Shown here one piece after another: positions 20,440-25,214 of a stretch of DNA of 25,214 nt. Origin of the DNA: a virus. Each line of letters begins with the position of its first letter. Position 1 is the first letter of the stretch. Both the position numbers and the translations under genes were made by a program. The notes under the pieces are model-generated. The model was not told where the DNA came from, made no database searches, and worked only from the letters and a program-made list of their open reading frames with translations. Location: IMG/VR virus record IMGVR_UViG_3300027816_005126, positions 1-25,214 of that record; one strand, given 5' to 3'.

Positions 20440-20687
20440 TGCCAGTTTATACATATAAATGTAAAAGCTGTGAACAGCAGTTCGATACTTTTCATGATAT
20501 GTCCACTCGCTTAACAGATTGTGAAAAGTGTGGAACAATAGATTCACTTAAGAAGGTATTAAGTTCTTCAATAACGGTTGCTCAAAAAAATAATAGTGGG
20601 CAATTAGTTCGAACATTTATTGAAGAAAATAAGGAAAGTCTTAAGGAAGATATGAAAAATATCAAGAGGCAGGACTATAATAAATGA
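20439..20687 (+). CDS. FmdB-like zinc ribbon protein
   Basis: An 82-residue protein starting M-P-V-Y-T-Y-K-C-K-S-C, with a second C-E-K-C-G near residue 30: two CxxC knuckles forming a zinc ribbon of the FmdB regulatory-protein type. The tail is charged and helical. FmdB-like ribbons are small nucleic-acid- or protein-binding modules, and T4-like phages often carry one beside the late sigma gene. It overlaps neighbours on both sides by a few bases (ATGA), showing an operon with the 59-residue protein, a membrane protein and the sigma factor. Confidence 0.8.
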   Translation: MPVYTYKCKSCEQQFDTFHDMSTRLTDCEKCGTIDSLKKVLSSSITVAQKNNSGQLVRTFIEENKESLKEDMKNIKRQDYNK

Positions 20688-21034
20688 CAATTGTTTTACT
20701 AATTTTACTGGCTATATCAATTGGTATTAATGTATTATTTGGTTGGTATGCTTTTAGATTAGTAAAACGTATTGTTCTTATACAAGAAACATTTCAAATA
20801 TTTGATTCACAAATATCTGATTTTACAGAGCATTTAACAAAAATTAATGAACTTGAAATGTTTTATGGTGATCCCACTCTTGAATCACTAGTTCAACATA
20901 CAAAATTTATAACACAAGCCTATTCTGATCTAAAACAGGATTATATGGTTGTAGCTGGAGAAATTGATGCCACGTCCGAAGAAGAGCCAGAGCCAAAACA
21001 GTTTGAATTCAAACCAAACAAACGTAACCTTTAA
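20684..21034 (+). CDS. Membrane-anchored coiled-coil phage protein
   Basis: A 116-residue protein. Residues 3-25 form a clear N-terminal membrane helix (V-L-L-I-L-L-A-I-S-I-G-I-N-V-L-F-G-W), followed by a helical, coiled-coil-like region and an acidic Glu/Pro-rich tail. This layout recurs in small T4-like phage proteins of unknown function. The sigma factor gene starts inside its last 68 bases in another frame, so its C-terminal coding DNA also carries the sigma gene's ribosome site and start. Confidence 0.7.
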   Translation: MTIVLLILLAISIGINVLFGWYAFRLVKRIVLIQETFQIFDSQISDFTEHLTKINELEMFYGDPTLESLVQHTKFITQAYSDLKQDYMVVAGEIDATSEEEPEPKQFEFKPNKRNL

Positions 21035-21728
21035 TAAAACAACTCAAGTAAGAACAACACAAGGAAAAATATATTTTTCAAAAGTTCATGAAGATGCAAT
21101 CGTACAATATGCTCAAGTACGAGATCCAAAAAAAAGACAAGAACTTTATGTTGCTTATATCGGCCCTGTTTTTAATGAGTTGGTAGATAAAATAGTTTTT
21201 ACTTATAAGTTCACTAGTTTACCAAATATTGAAGACCTAAAGAGCGAGTGCAAGGTTTGGTTAACAACCATATTGGATAAATTTGACCCATTAAAAGGCT
21301 CTAAGGCATTTAGTTACTTTTCAGTCATAACCAAAAATTGGTTTATTCATAAAGTCAAAAAGAATTCTCATCAAGCAAAACACGAAGTATATTTCGAAGA
21401 TATCAAAAAAGAGAGCGAAGAAGATAACCTATTGGTTCATAACACATATGATTCAGATAGAGAGGGAGAAGAATTTTGGGGCGCTCTTTGGAGCGAGATG
21501 AAAGAATGGGATTCAGAAGAATTAAAACAGAACGATGATAAAGTTTTACAAGCTGTTAAAATTTTATTGGAGAATCCTGATCGTATTGAAATTTTCAATA
21601 AAAAAGCAATCTATCTGTATATAAGAGAGATAACGAATCTAAATACCAAACAAATAGCTTCAAGTTTAAATCGATTAAGAGATAAATATAGAGATTTTAA
21701 ACTTGATTGGGAAAATGATATATTATGA
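20967..21728 (+). CDS. 55: T4 gp55-like late-transcription sigma factor
   Basis: A 253-residue protein resembling gp55 of T4 and related phages, the sigma subunit that directs host RNA polymerase to late promoters. The sigma-like core has V-Y-I/Y-I-G-P-V-F region helices (about 60-100), L-K-S-E-C-K-V-W-L and F-D-P-L-K-G-S-K-A-F-S-Y-F-S (about 100-130), matching sigma region 2, then a charged linker and a C-terminal helical domain. It is longer than T4 gp55. The start ATG 20967 is backed by GGAG at 20957-20960 and gives a 68-base overlap with the preceding gene. A short gene follows with a 4-base overlap. Confidence 0.82.
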   Translation: MPRPKKSQSQNSLNSNQTNVTFNKTTQVRTTQGKIYFSKVHEDAIVQYAQVRDPKKRQELYVAYIGPVFNELVDKIVFTYKFTSLPNIEDLKSECKVWLTTILDKFDPLKGSKAFSYFSVITKNWFIHKVKKNSHQAKHEVYFEDIKKESEEDNLLVHNTYDSDREGEEFWGALWSEMKEWDSEELKQNDDKVLQAVKILLENPDRIEIFNKKAIYLYIREITNLNTKQIASSLNRLRDKYRDFKLDWENDIL

Positions 21729-22027
21729 ATAATAAACAGATCGAAAAGTATCTTGAAGAAGCTATTGATAATATAAGAGAAGATCGTAAAAAAGCTGATA
21801 GTCTCTTAAGAGATATAGCTGTTTATATTGGTGGCAGTCAAGAACGTCATAGAGAAGTTGGCTTGACTGCTGCCAAATATCTTGAAACTCTACAGCGTTC
21901 AAATGAGCAATTAGTAAAAATAACAGACATACTAAAAAAATCCATTAAAAGTGAATATGGAGATTTAAATGAAAATGAGAAAAATAGTATGTATGATGAA
22001 ATAGAAGCTACCGGTAAAGAAGAATAG
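21725..22027 (+). CDS. Small helical protein after the sigma gene
   Basis: A 100-residue, highly charged, all-helical protein with Y-I-G-G-S-Q-E-R-H-R-E-V-G-L-T-A-A-K-Y-L in the middle. I recall this pattern from T4-like marine phages downstream of gene 55; the function is unknown to me. The start overlaps the sigma stop by 4 bases, which suggests a related role or balanced expression, though that is inference. Confidence 0.7.
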   Translation: MNNKQIEKYLEEAIDNIREDRKKADSLLRDIAVYIGGSQERHREVGLTAAKYLETLQRSNEQLVKITDILKKSIKSEYGDLNENEKNSMYDEIEATGKEE

Positions 22028-22046
22028 ATATCTAAATTATTTCAAT

Positions 22047-22075
22047 TCTAGATATTTATTCTAGAGGTTTCTAGA
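22047..22075 (+). repeat. Three TCTAGA copies before the virion module
   Basis: TCTAGA occurs at 22047-22052, 22060-22065 and 22070-22075, spaced 13 and 10 bases apart, in the 50-base gap before the peptidase gene. The first two copies flank TATTTAT. This could be an operator or promoter element; the last copy lies where the ribosome site would be expected. Confidence 0.4.
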
Positions 22076-22077
22076 TT

Positions 22078-23301
22078 ATGTCGAATAGAATTCTGAATCC
22101 AGAGGATGAGCCTTTTGGTCAAAATAATGCTTGGCCAAGAATAAGAAGAGCAAATCCGACCGACTCTGAACTCGAAAGATTAAAAAAAGATGAACATATT
22201 AGACCAGATGTTTCAAAGAACATTTCTGGTCCTTTGGTTGGTATTGCTTTAGAAAACGGCTATTATATTTATCCTCCATTTCCTGCTGAATATCAAAGTT
22301 CACAAATGCAGAATATTGATAAATTGATAGCAGTAAGAGCGCAAATAATAGAACAAGATAACTGTCCACATCCAGATCAGGGTATTAATTTTGATAATGG
22401 CGAAGAAATACCATCAGAAACATTAATGCCTCTTTTTGAAATATTTATTTCAGTATCTGATAAATTAGATCCTCCAAGTAAAGGTGATAAGATATTTGTT
22501 GATTATGAAAATCGTCTGTTTCGAACAAGACCAACTTATTATGGTATATCCAGAAAAGGATCAGAGACAGCAGGAAAAAAGAAAGACAAAAAAGCTTCAC
22601 AGATTACTTCACAACAAAATAATTTAACAGATAGTACAAAACCACCTTCTGGTTTAAATCCAATACCAAGTATCCAGCAACAGTCTTTTCCTGCTTCTGA
22701 ACAAAATGCTTGTATAGATTTAAAAAAAGCGAATCGGCAACCCGGTATATGGCCAATAACAACCGGTGGTCCACCTCCACCAAATGGATATGAAACAACA
22801 GAAATGGTTATAATACCAGGTAGTGCTTTTATATTATTTCCAAAGAAATATATAAAAGCTGTTGAAGCTATGATAGATGCATATAAAAAAGAAACCGGTC
22901 AAACTTTAGGTTTTACCAGTGGTTATAGAAATATAGATTTACAAAGGTGTATGTATCAAGACTGGCTAAGAAAAGGTCAACCATTTCCACAAGTTGGAAA
23001 TCCAGATAGAGGTAATTCAAAACATCCAGCTGGAAAGGCTATTGACTTTTCAACCGGCAGAGAAGGAAATTTGTTGTTTAAGCAATTTACTGACAGTTCT
23101 AGTTTTAATTCTTTACAGAGAGTTGATCAAAATTCACAGAGTTTTGAAAAAACAAAAAATGGTGACTTTGGTTTAGTTGCTAAATGGTTAGCAAGCAATT
23201 CACAGAGATTTGGTTTTATTTGGACCGGATGGTCTTTTAAAGAGTTGTGGCATTACGAATTTGATGAAAATGCTGCAAGAAGTTTAGGTTTAATTGAGTA
23301 A
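22078..23301 (+). CDS. Tail/baseplate protein with VanY-type (M15) peptidase domain
   Basis: A 407-residue protein. Residues 50-155 look like a beta-rich OB-type domain of phage baseplate or spike proteins. A Ser/Gln/Pro-rich linker (165-235) follows. The C-terminal domain (about 240-405) is a D-Ala-D-Ala carboxypeptidase-like M15B fold: S-G-Y-R near 281-284, zinc ligands H316 and D323 in S-K-H-P-A-G-K-A-I-D-F, and E389-L-W-H392-Y-E-F with the catalytic Glu and third ligand. It likely cuts peptidoglycan cross-links as the tail enters the cell. It plays the part of the gp5 lysozyme in T4, with a peptidase instead. It starts a run of virion genes. Confidence 0.85.
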   Translation: MSNRILNPEDEPFGQNNAWPRIRRANPTDSELERLKKDEHIRPDVSKNISGPLVGIALENGYYIYPPFPAEYQSSQMQNIDKLIAVRAQIIEQDNCPHPDQGINFDNGEEIPSETLMPLFEIFISVSDKLDPPSKGDKIFVDYENRLFRTRPTYYGISRKGSETAGKKKDKKASQITSQQNNLTDSTKPPSGLNPIPSIQQQSFPASEQNACIDLKKANRQPGIWPITTGGPPPPNGYETTEMVIIPGSAFILFPKKYIKAVEAMIDAYKKETGQTLGFTSGYRNIDLQRCMYQDWLRKGQPFPQVGNPDRGNSKHPAGKAIDFSTGREGNLLFKQFTDSSSFNSLQRVDQNSQSFEKTKNGDFGLVAKWLASNSQRFGFIWTGWSFKELWHYEFDENAARSLGLIE

Positions 23302-23303
23302 TT

Positions 23304-24290
23304 ATGGCAAATTTAAAACAGAAATTAGAACTTAATAAATTAACTGAAAAAGCAAGAGATGGATTCTCTGACTCTTCTACAATAGTTTCTTCAGCCGGTA
23401 TTGGTGGTGATGATATTGCAGAGCTATCTCCACGTTTTGCACAAGCACGATATGAAATATTATTACAAGGAAAACAAGACTCAACTATAGTTCTAGGTCG
23501 CGATAGAACTGGACCTTTTGATGGCTATGGTATTAATGGAAATACTTCCTGTGCAGCTATTGATATGGTGGTTGGTAGAAGAAGTGCAGATGAAAAATTC
23601 TTAATAGAACAAGATATAACCCATCCAGATTTTACTACAGATGCTGCAAGAATCTATTTAAGCCAAAAATCTGATATCGATAAAGCTCTTGGTATTCCTC
23701 CTGGAAATAGTGGTTTATCTATAGCTAGATCAACTGCGGCTTTAAAAGCCGATGCAGTTAGACTTGTTGGTAGAGAAAGTATTAAATTGGTTGTTGGCAC
23801 TGATCAAAAAAATTCTCAAGGTGGAAATATCGTTTCCAGATATGGTATTGAGTTATTGGCTGGTGATTTAGAGGACGGTGAAAGACTAATGATCACTGAA
23901 GAAGTAAGAGAAGCACAAATATCGGAAATAGAAGCCGGTGGTTTGCAGCCAATTCCTTTGGGTATTAATACTGTTTTTGCTCTTGACCAATTAATTGAAA
24001 AGGTTGATAAATTGAGTGCTATTGTAAGTACTGCCACTATGACAGTAATTGACTATATGAATGAAATGGCTTATCATAAACATAAAAATCCAGTAAATGA
24101 ATATTTTGGTATACCTGTTTTACCATCCGATGAATCTATCTATGCAAATAATGCAGCTGCTGCTCAATTATTAAGCTTTACAATAAATGATATTAAAATG
24201 TTTCGTATGGAACTAATTTCTTATAAGGGTGAACACTTAAATCCTGCTGGACCTTATTATATAAACAGCAGGTTTCACAGATTAAATTGA
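23304..24290 (+). CDS. Phage virion protein, spike/baseplate-like
   Basis: A 328-residue protein that I recognise only as a structural type. Residues 40-90 include R-Y-E-I-L-L-Q-G-K, G-P-F-D-G-Y-G-I-N-G-N. Residues 135-195 have repeated short strands (A-L-K-A-D-A-V-R-L-V-G-R-E-S-I-K-L-V-V-G, then G-I-E-L-L-A-G-D) like the beta-prism segments of membrane-puncturing spikes. The C terminus is helical. It starts two bases after the peptidase stop, which suggests the two proteins work together, possibly as parts of one spike split over two genes. No enzymatic motif is visible. Confidence 0.65.
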   Translation: MANLKQKLELNKLTEKARDGFSDSSTIVSSAGIGGDDIAELSPRFAQARYEILLQGKQDSTIVLGRDRTGPFDGYGINGNTSCAAIDMVVGRRSADEKFLIEQDITHPDFTTDAARIYLSQKSDIDKALGIPPGNSGLSIARSTAALKADAVRLVGRESIKLVVGTDQKNSQGGNIVSRYGIELLAGDLEDGERLMITEEVREAQISEIEAGGLQPIPLGINTVFALDQLIEKVDKLSAIVSTATMTVIDYMNEMAYHKHKNPVNEYFGIPVLPSDESIYANNAAAAQLLSFTINDIKMFRMELISYKGEHLNPAGPYYINSRFHRLN

Positions 24291-24310
24291 AAATGGTTGG
24301 TAAATAGATA

Positions 24311-25214
24311 ATGGCTCAAGAAATAACAAAAGATTTGTTAATACCTGGTTCTGTAGAAAATATATTTCCTCTTCAAACAGAGGTGACATTAGAAATTTCG
24401 AAATTACCAGAGTATGTAACTCAAATTAAGAAGCTATTTTCTTTTTATAATCAACAATTAGTTGCTTCTGAGAGTACAATCGTTGGGTATAATCTAGATT
24501 CAGAAATTGGCGGCTTGGTTCGATTTTTAGTAGATCTAGAGGCGGCAATCAAAACTTCAAATAATATAAAACCAATCATAGCATCAGAACCAGAAAAGAT
24601 ATCTATTGCTGATTATGAATTTGTCACTTTGAGACTAATCGGTGAAAACAAATTAGAACCCAGAGTTTTTTCTGATGGAGTTTCTAGAGATGTTATTTTA
24701 TATGATAGGATTGATTATGTCTATCTACAAAATAAAACATTTTCTAGGTCTTTAGCTGTTTTAACTACTCTAAAACAACCATTATTAATAAGTTCAAACA
24801 CAACGTTATCACTAGTTTTTAATTTACTTGAGATTATAAGACAAATAAATGCTCCAATACCGAGCAATCTTTTGTTGTGTCAAGGAAGAGAAACGAGTCT
24901 TTCAAAACTAGAAGACAGTTTATCTCTGCTGGGCTTTGGTGCTGGCGTTACTAGTAAAGTCTTACTAAAAGATTTTATAAATGCCTATATCCATCCACAA
25001 CAAAAGATTGAATCGCTTCCACAAATAAAACCAAAAGGCTGTACTCAGGAAGTAAGAGATAGAATCTCTACAACAAGGGCGCAGCTTAATTTATTAGAAA
25101 TACAAACAGCTTTTCCGGGGTTTGGTGGAACACCGGATCAGAAAAAAGCCTTAGAAGAGTTAAAGATAAAATTAATTGAATTAACAAAGGTCTGTCCGGA
25201 TCTTGCAAGTGAAA
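24311..25214 (+). CDS. Phage structural protein, incomplete at the window end
   Basis: The frame starts at ATG 24311, 20 bases after the previous stop, and stays open to the last base, giving at least 301 residues; the 3' end is outside the window. The visible part is mixed alpha/beta without a recognised motif (opening M-A-Q-E-I-T-K-D-L-L; later residues are rich in Leu/Ile helices). Its position directly after two baseplate-type genes suggests a virion or baseplate component. No strong ribosome site is seen. Confidence 0.65.
   Translation, partial: MAQEITKDLLIPGSVENIFPLQTEVTLEISKLPEYVTQIKKLFSFYNQQLVASESTIVGYNLDSEIGGLVRFLVDLEAAIKTSNNIKPIIASEPEKISIADYEFVTLRLIGENKLEPRVFSDGVSRDVILYDRIDYVYLQNKTFSRSLAVLTTLKQPLLISSNTTLSLVFNLLEIIRQINAPIPSNLLLCQGRETSLSKLEDSLSLLGFGAGVTSKVLLKDFINAYIHPQQKIESLPQIKPKGCTQEVRDRISTTRAQLNLLEIQTAFPGFGGTPDQKKALEELKIKLIELTKVCPDLASE

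Overview
The window is an AT-rich, almost fully coding stretch (by eye about one third G+C). It most resembles a large T4-like myovirus of a Gram-negative host, broadly like the T4-like phages of marine cyanobacteria and SAR11. The evidence is a gp55-type late sigma factor, a PIN-PhoH ATPase, a dCMP deaminase, a MazG-like small protein, a cluster of nine tRNA genes mixed with very small ORFs, free-standing homing endonucleases, and a virion gene run with a VanY-type peptidase. No integrase, rRNA, CRISPR array or insertion sequence was seen. Host and genus are inference.

Layout. Bases 1-1373 hold small metabolic or regulatory genes (MazG-like protein, Fis-like HTH protein, mannose-6-phosphate isomerase-type cupin) and tRNA-Ala. 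After a hairpin terminator, 1425-2970 holds a Lys/Cys-rich gene and an acidic gene. Bases 2979-8542 are the tRNA region: Ser(ACT), Ile(TAT), Arg(TCT), Leu(CAA), Leu(TAA), Tyr(GTA), Gln(TTG) and a degenerate Thr(TGT). Between them lie an EDxHD/Vsr-like homing endonuclease, an HNH endonuclease, a dCMP deaminase, several small unknown genes and a SpoU-type RNA methyltransferase. Three sigma70-like promoters, each with exact 17-bp spacing, lie just before tRNA genes. Bases 8542-9336 on the minus strand encode an exported trypsin-like protease. Bases 9372-12545 encode PhoH, a small acidic protein, an HExxH metallopeptidase and a Cas4/RecB-like iron-sulfur nuclease.

Bases 12561-20238 form a sugar cassette: three GT4-type glycosyltransferases, GDP-mannose 4,6-dehydratase, a GT9-like glycosyltransferase, a PglD/NeuD-like sugar acetyltransferase, a small glycosylation-associated protein and a DegT-family aminotransferase. 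Together the dehydratase, aminotransferase and acetyltransferase could make GDP-perosamine or GDP-N-acetylperosamine from GDP-mannose, and the glycosyltransferases could transfer it. The isomerase-like cupin at the left end could feed mannose into the same route. The target (host O-antigen, virion protein or phage DNA) cannot be read from the sequence.

Bases 20260-25214 carry small conserved genes (FmdB-like zinc ribbon, membrane-anchored coiled coil), the late sigma factor, and the start of a virion module with a baseplate/tail peptidase and two structural genes, the last cut by the window end.

The most unusual content is the tRNA set. It has several departures from normal tRNA rules (A34 in Ser, UAU in Ile, a short variable loop in Leu(UAA), altered D/T-loop contacts in Thr, an 8-nt T loop in Ala) and sits beside a SPOUT methyltransferase of the kind that modifies tRNA. 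The sugar-nucleotide cassette is the best candidate for a coherent system.
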